Below, in pieces: positions 33,497 through 42,431 of a stretch of 64,000 bases of DNA. Positions within the stretch are counted from its first letter, which is position 1. Each line of letters begins with the position of its first letter. The position numbers were made by a program, and so were the translations under genes. A model generated the notes under the pieces. The model ran no database searches. It was given only the letters and a program-made list of their open reading frames with translations, and was not told the DNA's origin. The DNA is from Rubrivivax sp. (GTDB lineage Bacteria > Pseudomonadota > Gammaproteobacteria > Burkholderiales > Burkholderiaceae_C), in contig JADJHR010000003.1 of the NCBI GenBank assembly GCA_016707445.1, positions 372,001-436,000 on the forward strand. The letters are read 5' to 3'.

Positions 33497-33518
33497 CCTG
33501 GCCGGACGAGAATCGCGC

Positions 33519-34202
33519 ATGCAGCCGCCCCGCATCCTGAACCCGCACAGCATCCCGGTGGCCGGGGACGATCACCACCTCGATCCGGTCGATCCTCGAT
33601 TGCTGACCTCGGATGGATTGCGCGCGCGTTTCGGGGAAGGGCGGCCGTTCGAGGCGCCGATCCGAGGCGACGGCACGTTGGCCGAGCGTGCACCTTCGGC
33701 TGCCGCAGTGCTGGTCGGCCTGGTGCAGCGTGATCAGGGGTTGCAGGTGCTTTTGACCCGGCGTGCCGAGCAGTTGCGTGACCATGCCGGACAGATCAGC
33801 TTTCCCGGCGGCCGCGCCGAACCCGAGGACGCGAGCGTGGAAGCCACGGCACTGCGCGAAGCGCATGAAGAAGTGGGTCTGCCATCCGATCGGGTCGAAC
33901 TGCTGGGTCGTCTGCCGGCCTACACCACGGTCACGCACTACGTGGTCACACCGGTGGTGGCGCTGGTGCGGCCGCCCTTCGACCTGAAGCTCGACCCTTT
34001 CGAGGTGGCCGAAGCTTTCGAGGTGCCGCTGGACTATCTGATGACGCCGGCGCACCACCGGCGCCACCTGTTCCAGTTCGACGGCGGGCAGCGCCAGTTC
34101 CTGTCGATGCCGTGGCGCCGTGCAGCGCCCGACGACGAGTACTTCATCTGGGGTGCCACTGCCGCGATGTTGCGCAACCTGTATCACTTCCTGCGCGACT
34201 GA
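33519..34202 (+). CDS. Nudix hydrolase, NudL-type CoA pyrophosphatase
   Basis: This 227-residue enzyme has an intact Nudix box at about residues 98-120 (GGRAEPEDASVEATALREAHEEVGL, fitting GX5EX7REUXEEXGU). It also has the NudL/CoAse up-front motif LLTRRAEQLRDHAGQISFPGG. This group cleaves CoA to phosphopantetheine and 3',5'-ADP. The residues FIWGATAAMLRNL near the C-terminus are also typical. It begins 22 bp after the rplS operon terminator and is followed after 33 bp by the CbiB-like gene. Confidence 0.9.
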   Translation: MQPPRILNPHSIPVAGDDHHLDPVDPRLLTSDGLRARFGEGRPFEAPIRGDGTLAERAPSAAAVLVGLVQRDQGLQVLLTRRAEQLRDHAGQISFPGGRAEPEDASVEATALREAHEEVGLPSDRVELLGRLPAYTTVTHYVVTPVVALVRPPFDLKLDPFEVAEAFEVPLDYLMTPAHHRRHLFQFDGGQRQFLSMPWRRAAPDDEYFIWGATAAMLRNLYHFLRD

Positions 34203-34235
34203 CGGCGGCCCGGTCGCACCCTATCATCGGCAGCG

Positions 34236-35225
34236 ATGAGTTTCTTTGCCGTCCTGTTCGCGCTGCTGATCGAACAGCTCAAGCCGCTGCCCCGTGACAA
34301 CGGGGTGCACGACATGGTGTTCGCCTGGGTGCGATGGACCGGGCGCAACTTCGATGCGGGCAAGCCGCGCCACACCTGGGTGGTGTGGGGCGTGTCGGTG
34401 CTGGGCCCGACACTGCTGGTGGCGGCCTTGTACCTGCTGGCCGAGCACTACAGCCTGCTGCTGGCACTGGCCGTCGACGTGGGGGTGTTGTACCTCACGC
34501 TGGGTTTTCGTCAGTTCAGCCACTACTTCACCGACATCCGCGACGCGCTCGACCGCGGCGACGAGGACCTGGCGCGTCAGCGCCTGGCCGAATGGCGCCA
34601 CCTCGACGCCAGCGAACTGCCGCGCACCGAGGTGTTGCGCCACGTGATCGAACACGCGCTGCTGGCGGCGCACCGCCACGTGTTCGGGGTGTTCTTCTGG
34701 TTCGTCGTCATGTCGGCCCTGGGGCTGGGGCCGACCGGTGCGGTGCTGTACCGCATGGCCGAGTTCTCCAGTCGCTTCTGGGGCTACCGGCACCGCACGC
34801 TCGACGCGCCGGCCGACGACCACCTGCTGGCGCTGTCACGCCGGCTGTTCCAGTGGATCGACCATGTGCCGGCGCGCTTGACCGCCTTCGGCTTTGCCGT
34901 GGTCGGCAACTTCGAAGAAGCCATCGGCAGCTGGCGGCGCGATGCCTCGCTGTGGATGTACCCGAACGAAGGCATCATCCTGGCCGCGGCGGCGGGTGCT
35001 GTCGGTGTGCAGCTCGGGGGGACGGCAGCACCCGGGGTCACGCCCGATCGCTCCAAGACCTTCACCGACGGCGCCGAACCCGGCACCACCGAAGCCCAGG
35101 GCTGCACCGCCGGCCTGCCGGCGCAGGCCGGTCATCTGCAGAGCGTCGTCGGCCTGGTGTGGCGGTCGGTGGTGCTGTGGATGCTGCTGACGGCCTTGCT
35201 GTCGCTGGCCAACGTCATCGGCTGA
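34236..35225 (+). CDS. CobD/CbiB-family membrane protein
   Basis: The 329-residue protein has four or five hydrophobic segments (1-15, 50-90, 145-170, 275-295, 305-325) and the CobD/CbiB-like pattern LTAFGFAVVGNFEEAIGSWRRDA. In Burkholderiales this gene is common near nudL/rsgA and is annotated as a cobalamin biosynthesis CobD/CbiB protein or AmpE-like regulator. No cobalamin gene is nearby, so a vitamin B12 role is doubtful. The 3' end overlaps the convergent rsgA by 11 bp. Confidence 0.8.
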   Translation: MSFFAVLFALLIEQLKPLPRDNGVHDMVFAWVRWTGRNFDAGKPRHTWVVWGVSVLGPTLLVAALYLLAEHYSLLLALAVDVGVLYLTLGFRQFSHYFTDIRDALDRGDEDLARQRLAEWRHLDASELPRTEVLRHVIEHALLAAHRHVFGVFFWFVVMSALGLGPTGAVLYRMAEFSSRFWGYRHRTLDAPADDHLLALSRRLFQWIDHVPARLTAFGFAVVGNFEEAIGSWRRDASLWMYPNEGIILAAAAGAVGVQLGGTAAPGVTPDRSKTFTDGAEPGTTEAQGCTAGLPAQAGHLQSVVGLVWRSVVLWMLLTALLSLANVIG

Positions 35226-36177
35226 TCGACCAGGGCGTCTGCGACAGCTCTTCGAACAGTTCGCGGTAAATGCGCCAGCGCGATGTGCTGATGCGGCCGG
35301 CCGTCACCGCGGCACGCACGGCGCAATCGGGTTCTTCGCGGTGCGTGCAGTTGCTGAACCGGCACTGCTCACGCTCGAGCGCCAGGTCGGGCATCAGGGT
35401 GGCCAGCTGCATCGGCTCGATCTGGCGCAGGCCGAACTCCTGGAAGCCCGGCGAGTCGAGCACCGCACTGCGCCTGTCGACATCCAGCCAGTACCAGGTG
35501 GTGGTGGTCGTAGTGTGCTTGCCGCTGGACAGCGCGATCGAGATTTCGCGCACTTGCGCGTCGGCGCCCGGCACCAAGCGGTTGATCAAGGTGCTCTTGC
35601 CGGCGCCACTGGGGCCGAGGATCAGCGTCGTGCGGCCCTGCAGCCGTGGCCGCAGGATTGCCAGTGCAGCAACAGGGTCGGCCTTGACGGCCAGTTCCAG
35701 CACCTCGATGCCCATCGCAACGTAGGGCCGCAGGCGCTGGCGAACGGCATCGGCAGCTGGCAGGTCGATCTTGTTGAGGCCGATCACCGCGCTGATGCCG
35801 GCCGCCTGGGCGGCGATCAGGGCGCGGGCGAGCTGTGACTCGCTGAACGGGGGCTCGACTGCCACCATCATCACCAGCAGGTCGAGGTTGGCGGCAAACG
35901 ACTTGGTGCGCCATTCGTCCTGGCGGAAGAGCAGGTTGCGGCGCGGTTCCAGCTGTTCGATCACGCCTTCGTCGCCGGCCCGTTGCCAGCGCACACGATC
36001 GCCCACCACGACCTCACTCTTCTTGCCCCGGCCATGGCAGCGGATGCGTTCGCCTTCTGGCGTTTCCACCGTCGAATGCCGGCCATGGGCGGCCACCACC
36101 AGGCCGATGTCGAGCACGCTGCCGCGTGCCGCGGTTGCGTGTGCACGGCCGTCGCGCGGCCTCGGGTCGCGGCTCAA
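35215..36177 (-). CDS. rsgA: ribosome small-subunit-dependent GTPase RsgA
   Basis: This circularly permuted GTPase acts in late 30S maturation. The order G4 (GLNKIDLP) before G1 (GPSGAGKSTLINRLV) and G3 (LDSPGFQEFGL) is visible. An N-terminal OB fold (VVVGDRVRW) and a C-terminal zinc knuckle (CRFSNCTHREEPDC) flank the GTPase core. The frame is open into phhB. The TTG at 36177 forms TTGA with the phhB stop and gives 320 residues, the usual length; a GTG at 36117 is the main alternative. It forms a phhB-rsgA coupled pair. Confidence 0.92.
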   Translation of the reverse strand: MSRDPRPRDGRAHATAARGSVLDIGLVVAAHGRHSTVETPEGERIRCHGRGKKSEVVVGDRVRWQRAGDEGVIEQLEPRRNLLFRQDEWRTKSFAANLDLLVMMVAVEPPFSESQLARALIAAQAAGISAVIGLNKIDLPAADAVRQRLRPYVAMGIEVLELAVKADPVAALAILRPRLQGRTTLILGPSGAGKSTLINRLVPGADAQVREISIALSSGKHTTTTTTWYWLDVDRRSAVLDSPGFQEFGLRQIEPMQLATLMPDLALEREQCRFSNCTHREEPDCAVRAAVTAGRISTSRWRIYRELFEELSQTPWSISR

Positions 36178-36494
36178 GGCTGCAGGGCGTCGACCTGGGC
36201 GGCGCAGATGAAGTCGTTCATCGACAGTCCGCCCACCGAGTGGGTGGTCCAGCGCACGTTGCACCACCCCCAGCCCAGGTGCAGGTCAGGGTGATGGTCT
36301 TCCCGCTGCGCCAGCCAAGCCACGGCATTGACGAATGACATCGTCGCAGCGAAGTCGTCGAAGGTGAAGCGGCGCTGCAGCGCGTCGTCGACCACGGCCC
36401 AGGCCGGCACCTGGGCCAGCAGCGGCGGCAGCGCGTCACCACTCAAGGCCGCCCCCTTGACAGGCTGGCAGTGTCGGCGCGCGAGACTGGTCAT
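36174..36494 (-). CDS. phhB: 4a-hydroxytetrahydrobiopterin dehydratase
   Basis: This 106-residue pterin-4a-carbinolamine dehydratase regenerates the cofactor of phenylalanine hydroxylase. The catalytic histidines lie in EDHHPDLHLGWG, and FTFDDFAATMSFVNAVAWLAQ and WTTHSVGGLSMNDFICA are typical. It overlaps the M48 peptidase stop by four bases and is coupled to rsgA downstream. No phenylalanine hydroxylase gene is in the window. In Burkholderiales this position between htpX-like and rsgA genes is conserved, so it may have a general role. Confidence 0.92.
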   Translation of the reverse strand: MTSLARRHCQPVKGAALSGDALPPLLAQVPAWAVVDDALQRRFTFDDFAATMSFVNAVAWLAQREDHHPDLHLGWGWCNVRWTTHSVGGLSMNDFICAAQVDALQP

Positions 36495-37774
36495 GCGGGC
36501 AGCGCCTGAACCGGTGCCGTCAGCGCCGCCAGGCGCTCGGGTGCTGGTGGATGCGAATAGTAGAAGCGCGCGTACAGCGGGTCGGGCGTCAGCGTGGCGG
36601 CGTTGTCCTCGTGCAGTTTGAGCAGTGCATTGGCCAGGTCGCGACCGTCGGCCTGCGCACAGGCGTAGGCGTCGGCCTCGAACTCGTGCTTGCGCGACAG
36701 CAATGCCGCCAGCGGCGAGACGAAGAACATGAACGGCGGCAGTGCCAGGCTGAACAGCAGCAGTGCCAGCGCCGAGTTCGGCGCACTCAGGTTGGGGGCG
36801 ACGCCCAGGCCGGCGTAGAAACCGCTTTGCCCGGCCAGCCAGCCCAGCAGTGCCAGCCCCGCCAGGCTGGCGCCGAAGATCAGGACCATGCGCTTCTGCA
36901 CGTGCCGGTGTCGGAAGTGGCCGAGTTCATGGGCCAGCACGGCCTCGACTTCGCCGGCGCTCAGGCGCGCCAGCAAGGTGTCGAAGAAGACCACGCGCTT
37001 GGCCGCCCCCAGACCCGTGAAGTAGGCGTTGGCGTGTGCCGATCGTTTGCTACCGTCCATCACGAACAGGCCCTTGGCGGCAAAGCCGCAGCGCTGCATC
37101 AGCGCCTGCACACGCGACTTCAGCACCTCGTCGGGCAAGGGCTCGAACTTGTTGAACAGCGGCGCGATGACGGTCGGATACAGCACCAGCAGCACCAGGT
37201 TGAAGGTCACCCAGGCGACCCAGGCCCACAACCACCAGCTGCTGCCCAGCGTGCCCATGATCCACAGGATCAATGCCGCCAGCGGCAGGCCGATCAGGGC
37301 GCCGACGATCGTGCCCTTGACCATGTCGACCAGAAACAGGCGCGGCGTCATGCGGTTGAAACCGAAGCGCTGCTCGACGACGAAGGTGCCATACACGTCG
37401 AAGGGCAGTTCGAGCACGGCGCCGACCAGGGTGAACGCGGTCAGCAGCGCCAGCTGGTAGGCCATGTCGCCAAAGCGCGGCTGCACGGAGTCGCGCAATG
37501 CAGTGTTCAGCAGGTCCAGACCGCCGAGCAGCGTCCAGCCCAGCAGCACGACGGCGCTGAATGCCATGGCCAGCAGACCAAGCCGGGCCTTGGCCACCGT
37601 GTAGTCGGCAGCACGCTGGTGGGTCTGCAGCGTCACCGTGCCGGCAAAGGCGGCCGGCACCCGTGAGCGATGGTTGGCGACGTGGCGGATCTGCCGCGTG
37701 GCCAGCCAGAGGCGCGCGGCCAGCCAGGCCATGACGACCCCGGCAAAGACCAGCGAAACGGACGAAGGGTGCAT
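36491..37774 (-). CDS. M48 family membrane metallopeptidase (Ste24-like)
   Basis: This 427-residue protease of the CAAX/Ste24 type has several N-terminal helices (8-25, 65-90, 108-130, 150-205) followed by the zinc motif HELGH at 282-286 and the distal ligand in EFEADAYACAQ. MDGSKRSAHANAYFTGLG is the family substrate-edge segment. It probably cleaves membrane or periplasm-facing proteins in the inner membrane. It is the first gene of the M48-phhB-rsgA chain. Its N-terminus faces orn across a 70-bp divergent gap. Confidence 0.93.
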   Translation of the reverse strand: MHPSSVSLVFAGVVMAWLAARLWLATRQIRHVANHRSRVPAAFAGTVTLQTHQRAADYTVAKARLGLLAMAFSAVVLLGWTLLGGLDLLNTALRDSVQPRFGDMAYQLALLTAFTLVGAVLELPFDVYGTFVVEQRFGFNRMTPRLFLVDMVKGTIVGALIGLPLAALILWIMGTLGSSWWLWAWVAWVTFNLVLLVLYPTVIAPLFNKFEPLPDEVLKSRVQALMQRCGFAAKGLFVMDGSKRSAHANAYFTGLGAAKRVVFFDTLLARLSAGEVEAVLAHELGHFRHRHVQKRMVLIFGASLAGLALLGWLAGQSGFYAGLGVAPNLSAPNSALALLLFSLALPPFMFFVSPLAALLSRKHEFEADAYACAQADGRDLANALLKLHEDNAATLTPDPLYARFYYSHPPAPERLAALTAPVQALPA

Positions 37775-37844
37775 GAGGGTCGAGTGTAGGCTTGGGTGAG
37801 AATCGAGCGCTTTCGCAAGTGATTCCTACCAGGTGATGCCATCC

Positions 37845-38405
37845 ATGCCCGACGCCGCGCTGAGCAAGAACGACCACAACCTGATCTGGATCGACCTGGA
37901 GATGACCGGGCTCTACCCCGACCGTGACCGCATCATCGAGGTCGCCGTGGTCGTCACCGACCCGCAAGTCAGCGTGCGCATCGAAGGTCCGGTGTTCGCG
38001 ATTCACCAGACCGATGCGGTGCTCGACGGCATGGACTCCTGGAACAAGGGCACCCATGGCCGCAGCGGCCTGGTCGACCGTGTGAAGGCGTCGACCCTTG
38101 ACGAAGCCGCTGCCGAAGCAGCGGTGATCGACTTCCTGGCGCAATACGTGGCCGCCGGCAAGAGCCCGATGTGCGGCAACAGCATCTGCCAGGACCGGCG
38201 CTTCCTGGCCCGCACCATGCCCCGATTGGAAGCCTTCTTCCATTACCGAAACCTGGACGTCAGCACGCTCAAAGAGCTGGCGCGGCGCTGGAAGCCGGCA
38301 CTGCTGGACGGCTTCAAGAAGGTGCAGGCCCACACCGCGCTTGCCGACGTGCACGAGTCGATCGACGAGCTCTTGCACTACCGCCAGCATTTGCTGGCGG
38401 TATGA
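37845..38405 (+). CDS. orn: oligoribonuclease
   Basis: This DEDDh 3'-5' exonuclease degrades dinucleotides and other nanoRNAs, including pGpG. It has 186 residues from the ATG at 37845 (an in-frame ATG at 37836 also possible). The catalytic residues lie in WIDLEMTGL (Asp, Glu), GNSICQDRRFL (Asp) and AHTALADVHESIDEL (His/Asp). LDVSTLKELARRW is conserved. The stop codon sits within a pair of hairpins that duplicate the gene's last codons. Confidence 0.96.
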   Translation: MPDAALSKNDHNLIWIDLEMTGLYPDRDRIIEVAVVVTDPQVSVRIEGPVFAIHQTDAVLDGMDSWNKGTHGRSGLVDRVKASTLDEAAAEAAVIDFLAQYVAAGKSPMCGNSICQDRRFLARTMPRLEAFFHYRNLDVSTLKELARRWKPALLDGFKKVQAHTALADVHESIDELLHYRQHLLAV

Positions 38406-38433
38406 AATGGAGCCGGCAGCATTTGCTGGCGGT
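38381..38433. repeat. tandem hairpin pair at the orn 3' end
   Basis: CCGCCAGCA-TT-TGCTGGCGG (38381-38400) is a perfect 9-bp stem inside the last codons of orn. A second copy, CAGCATTTGCTGGCGGT at 38417-38433, repeats 17 bases exactly and forms the same hairpin with one mismatch. The pair lies between convergent orn and tolC and may act as a two-way terminator or RNA stabiliser, although no long T-tract follows. Confidence 0.75.
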
Positions 38434-38464
38434 TTGAAGACGAATCGCCAGCGATCCGCCCGAC

Positions 38465-39814
38465 CTACTTCGCCAGCAGCGCGTTCACAGCGTCTATGTC
38501 GTTGGGCGCCAGCTGGCCCGAGGCCTGGCGCAACCTGAGACCACCCATCAGCACGTCATAGCGCGCCTTGGCCAGGTCGCGCTGGGTCTGGAACAGCTGC
38601 GTCTGCGCGTTCAGCACGTCGAGGTTGACGCGCACGCCGACGCGGTAGCCCAGCTGCGTGGCTTCGAGCGCCAGCTTGGCCGATGCCTCGGCGGCTTCCA
38701 GCGCCTTTACCTGTGCCTGGCCCGATTGCACGCCGAAATAGGCCACCCGCGTGCCCTGGGCGATGCCGCGGCGCGCGACGTCGAGGTCCTGGCGCGCCTT
38801 CTCTTCCAGCAGCAAGGTTTCCTGAATGCGGTTCTGTGTCTGGCCACCGGTGTAAAGCGGCAAGTTGAATTGCAGCCCGATGCTGGCCACGCGTGTGGTG
38901 CCGCTGAACCCCGACAACGTGCTGCCCGAGGCACGCTGGCCCGACAGCGAGCCCACGGCATCGAGCGTGAATTTCTCGGCCGCACGTGCCTTGGCCGTTT
39001 CCAGCTGTGCAATGTCCACGCCGGCCAGCGCGCGGCGAATCGTGGGGTGCTGGGCGTCGGCAGCGGAAACCCAGGCCTGAACGTCCGGGGGCAGTACCGA
39101 AGGCAGATTGACCGGTGTGGCCAAGGGTTTGGGCGCGACGCCGTCGCGGCCCACCAGCTGGTCGAGCGCGATGCGCTTGGTGCGGAGGTCATTCTCGGCC
39201 GCGATCTCGGTGGCGGCGGCGAGGTCGAAGCGGGCCTGCGCTTCACGGGCGTCGGTGATGGTCGCCGTGCCGACCTCGAAATTGCGCTTGGCCGATGCCA
39301 GCTGTTCAGTGATGGCGGTCTTGTTGGCGCGCGTCGTGCCCAGTGTGTCTTGTGATGCCAGCACGTCGAAGTAGGCCTGCGCCACACGCACCATCAGATC
39401 CTGCTCGGCCGAGGCCAGGTCGGCTTTGGCCGTCTCCAGTGTCTTGCGCGCCTGCGCGATCAACACGTCGTTGCCGCGGTTGATGATCGGGTATCGCCCG
39501 CTGGCGGTGACGCCGATCGAATTGCTGTCACCGCCACCACCCACCGGTGGATCGACGCGTGAAGTGCTGGCGGCCGCGTTCAAGGCGGCATTCGGCAGCG
39601 CCAGGCCTTCGACCGCCGCGACACGGTAGTCGGCTGACTTGGTCAGCGCCTGAGCACCCAGATAGCTGGCGTCATAGCCCCGGGCGGCTTCGTACAGCTC
39701 TTTCAGGCTCTGTGCCTGCGCCGCCGGCATGAACAGCATGGGCATGCACAGCGCCAGGGCCGACAGGGGTGCGCGAAATCGGGCAGTGCGGTGGGAATGG
39801 CGCTTCGCAGGCAT
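38465..39814 (-). CDS. tolC: TolC-family outer-membrane channel protein
   Basis: This 449-residue outer-membrane factor of type I secretion and RND efflux has a signal peptide ending in AAQAQ (about 35), followed by SLKELYEAARGYDASYLGA. Two helical repeats contain the QAYFDVLASQDTLGTTRANK and VRVNLDVLNAQTQLFQTQRDLAKARYD segments that form the periplasmic tunnel. The structure matches TolC rather than lipid-anchored NodT types (no lipobox). It may serve the RND system encoded at 40.8-45.2 kb. The isoaspartyl-methyltransferase-like gene lies upstream. Confidence 0.92.
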   Translation of the reverse strand: MPAKRHSHRTARFRAPLSALALCMPMLFMPAAQAQSLKELYEAARGYDASYLGAQALTKSADYRVAAVEGLALPNAALNAAASTSRVDPPVGGGGDSNSIGVTASGRYPIINRGNDVLIAQARKTLETAKADLASAEQDLMVRVAQAYFDVLASQDTLGTTRANKTAITEQLASAKRNFEVGTATITDAREAQARFDLAAATEIAAENDLRTKRIALDQLVGRDGVAPKPLATPVNLPSVLPPDVQAWVSAADAQHPTIRRALAGVDIAQLETAKARAAEKFTLDAVGSLSGQRASGSTLSGFSGTTRVASIGLQFNLPLYTGGQTQNRIQETLLLEEKARQDLDVARRGIAQGTRVAYFGVQSGQAQVKALEAAEASAKLALEATQLGYRVGVRVNLDVLNAQTQLFQTQRDLAKARYDVLMGGLRLRQASGQLAPNDIDAVNALLAK

Positions 39815-40072
39815 GAGGGTCCTTGTTCGAGACGGGGGATGTGTGCGGGGGCGATCTGTGTCGACGAGCCGATCGGCGTCAGTGGTGCGGCGCGGCCGCG
39901 TCGACGTCGCACGGCCAGGGGCCGACGGCGCCGCCCGGGTTATAGATCGGGCCAGGTCCTTGCTGTCGCTGGATTGCGACGATCTGCAGCCTGCGCGCGC
40001 CCTGATGGCAGAAGCAGGCGACAGACCGCGTGCGATCGCTGGTGTCGGGCAACGGCATGCGGCGTGGTCCGA

Positions 40073-40747
40073 TCAGAACTGAAAGGCCGGCTTCTCGGCA
40101 AAGCCCGACAGCCGCGGCGCCAGCGTGTCGAAGACCTGCTGCTGTGACCAGGTGGCGTCGTTGACGCGCGTGAACAACGTGGCCCGCATCACCGGCTCTT
40201 CACCGACGATGGCGGCCAGACGACCACCGATCTTGAGCTGCTCGAGCAAGCTGCGCGGTACCTCGGCCACCGATCCCGACAGCAGGATCACGTCATAGGG
40301 CGCCTCGGCGCTGTGGCCGCGCGCACCCTGCTCGGCGCTGACCTCGACCACCTGCACGTTCAGCACGCCGCTGCGGCGCAGGTTCTCGCGCGCCATGCGT
40401 GCCAGCTCAGGGCGGCATTCCAGCGTGATCACCTGCTGCGCGCGGTGCGCCAGCAGTGCCGCCATGAAACCCGATCCGGTGCCGATCTCCAGCGCCTTTT
40501 CGTGGCGCTGCACCTTCAGCAGTTGCAGCAGGCGTGCTTCGACGCGCGGCTCCAGCATGCGCGGGCCGTCGGGCTCGCCGCTCAGCAGCGGCACCTGGGT
40601 GTCGACGAAGGCCATGGCACGCAGCGCCGGCGGCACGAAGTCTTCGCGTCGTACGGTGGCCAGCAGCGACAGCACGTTGGCATCCAGCACTTCCCAGGGG
40701 CGGATCTGCTGTTCGATCATGTTGAAGCGGGCGGTTTCGATGTCCAT
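40073..40747 (-). CDS. protein-L-isoaspartate O-methyltransferase family protein
   Basis: This 224-residue SAM-dependent methyltransferase has motif I as ALEIGTGSGFMAALLA (about residue 80), and RPWEVLD and VRREDFVPPALRAMAFVD match the PCMT N-terminus. The start MDIETARFNMIEQQIRPW at 40747 is typical of the gene upstream of tolC in Burkholderiales. The Ser/Thr of the canonical PCMT active site is not clear, so isoaspartyl repair is probable rather than certain. It is separated from tolC by 258 bp with no gene. Confidence 0.88.
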   Translation of the reverse strand: MDIETARFNMIEQQIRPWEVLDANVLSLLATVRREDFVPPALRAMAFVDTQVPLLSGEPDGPRMLEPRVEARLLQLLKVQRHEKALEIGTGSGFMAALLAHRAQQVITLECRPELARMARENLRRSGVLNVQVVEVSAEQGARGHSAEAPYDVILLSGSVAEVPRSLLEQLKIGGRLAAIVGEEPVMRATLFTRVNDATWSQQQVFDTLAPRLSGFAEKPAFQF

Positions 40748-40790
40748 GATGATACGGGTATGGGTATATTGTGACCGGTCGGCAGGAATT

Positions 40791-42431
40791 CTAGGCGTTG
40801 CGCTTGACGGCAGCCTGATCGTCGTCAGGCCGGCGCCTGCGACGACCCGCCCAGACGGCCAGGTCATCCAGCCAGCAGTAGACCACCGGCACCACCACCA
40901 GGGTCAGAAGCGACGAGGTGATCACGCCGCCGATCACGGCCTGGCCCATCGGGGCGCGCTGCTCCGAGCCTTCAGACAGGGCAAAGGCCAGAGGCAGCAT
41001 GCCGAACACCATGGCCAGCGTGGTCATCAGGATCGGGCGCAACCTCACTTTGGCGGCGTGCAGCAGTGCCTGGCTGCGTTCCATGCCGTCGGCGCGCGAA
41101 CGGATGGCGAAGTCCACCAGCAGGATGGCGTTCTTGGTCACCAGGCCCATCAGCATCACGACGCCGATGATGGAGAACATGTTCAGCGTCGAGCCGAAGA
41201 CCAGCAGCGCCAGCACCACGCCGATCAGCGTCAGCGGCAGCGAGCTCATCAGCGCCAGTGGTTGCAGGAAGCTCTTGAACTGGCTGGCCAGGATCATGTA
41301 GATGAACACCACCGCCAGCGCCAGTGCCGCCATCGCATAGCTGAAGCTCTCTTGCATGTTCTTGGTCGAGCCACCGAATGAATAGCGGTAGCCGGGCGGC
41401 CAGGCGATGCGGTCAAGCTGCTTGCGGATGTCGGTCGACACGTCGCCGGCGCTGCGCCCGAGCACGTTGGCGTCGACGTTGATCTCGCGCGTGAGGTCGC
41501 GCCGGTTGATCTGGTTCGGGCCGGTCGACGGCGTCACTTCGGCCACCTGCGACAGCCGCACCACGCGCGTGCTGCCGTCGGCCGCAGCGGCCACCACCAG
41601 CGGCAAGTTGCCGAGGTCGCCGCGTTCATTGCGAGCCTCGGGTGCCAGGCGCACCAGCACATCGTAGGTCTCGCCGTCGGCGGCGCGCCAGTTGCCCACG
41701 GTCTGGCCGGCCACCAGGGTGCGCAGCACGCCGGCCACGGCATTGACGTTCAGTCCGAGGTCGGCCGCAGCGTCGCGCCGCATGCGGATGGCCACGGTGG
41801 GCTTGTCGGGCTTGAGCGTGCTGTCCAGATCGACCAACCCGGGGATCGCGCGCAGCTGCGGGCCGATCTGGCGCCACAGCCGATCGAGCTCGGCCAGGTC
41901 GGGGCCCTGGATCGAGAACTGCAGCGTCTTGCCGCCGCCCAGATCGGTGACCCCGATGTTGGTCACCGTGATGCCCGGTATGCGTGCCAGCCGTTCGCGC
42001 ATCGGCACCACCAGCTGGTCGACGCTGCGCCGGCGATCTTTGCGATCGACCAGGCGGATATAGACCGCGCCGTAGATTTTGCCGGCGGCCGACCCGCTGT
42101 TGATGGTGGTGACGGTGTGGCGCACCTCGGGCAGCTCGCGCAGCGCCGCGTCGATCTGGCGTGCACGCGATTCGGTCACTTCGAGCGCCGAACCCACCGG
42201 CGTGTAGAAGTTGACCACCGTCTCCGAGAAGTCGGCCTTGGGCACGAACTCGGCGCCCAGCAGCGGGATCACCAGGAAGCTGGCGGCGAAGGTGACCAGT
42301 GCCAGCAACACAGTCTTGATGCGATGCACCAGCGACCAGGCCAGGATCGCCTGATAGCTGTCGGACAGGGTGTTCGTCAGGCGGTCGAAGGCGCCGGTGA
42401 TGCGGCCGATGGTCTTGTCGTACAGCGTCAC
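40791..42431 (-). CDS. RND efflux pump, C-terminal half (frame-split)
   Basis: This fragment carries the second half of an AcrB/MdtB-type pump. VTLYDKTIGRITGAFDR, the large periplasmic porter domain, and TM helices from KSFLQPLALMSSLPLTLIG onward are present. The transmembrane relay lysine lies in MGLVTKNAILLVDFA. The GTG at 42431 forms GTGA with the stop of the N-terminal half, so reinitiation could produce it as a separate polypeptide of about 546 residues. The homologous frame shifts by one base around 42440, consistent with loss of one A. The pump normally works as one chain in a trimer. Confidence 0.88.
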   Translation of the reverse strand: MTLYDKTIGRITGAFDRLTNTLSDSYQAILAWSLVHRIKTVLLALVTFAASFLVIPLLGAEFVPKADFSETVVNFYTPVGSALEVTESRARQIDAALRELPEVRHTVTTINSGSAAGKIYGAVYIRLVDRKDRRRSVDQLVVPMRERLARIPGITVTNIGVTDLGGGKTLQFSIQGPDLAELDRLWRQIGPQLRAIPGLVDLDSTLKPDKPTVAIRMRRDAAADLGLNVNAVAGVLRTLVAGQTVGNWRAADGETYDVLVRLAPEARNERGDLGNLPLVVAAAADGSTRVVRLSQVAEVTPSTGPNQINRRDLTREINVDANVLGRSAGDVSTDIRKQLDRIAWPPGYRYSFGGSTKNMQESFSYAMAALALAVVFIYMILASQFKSFLQPLALMSSLPLTLIGVVLALLVFGSTLNMFSIIGVVMLMGLVTKNAILLVDFAIRSRADGMERSQALLHAAKVRLRPILMTTLAMVFGMLPLAFALSEGSEQRAPMGQAVIGGVITSSLLTLVVVPVVYCWLDDLAVWAGRRRRRPDDDQAAVKRNA

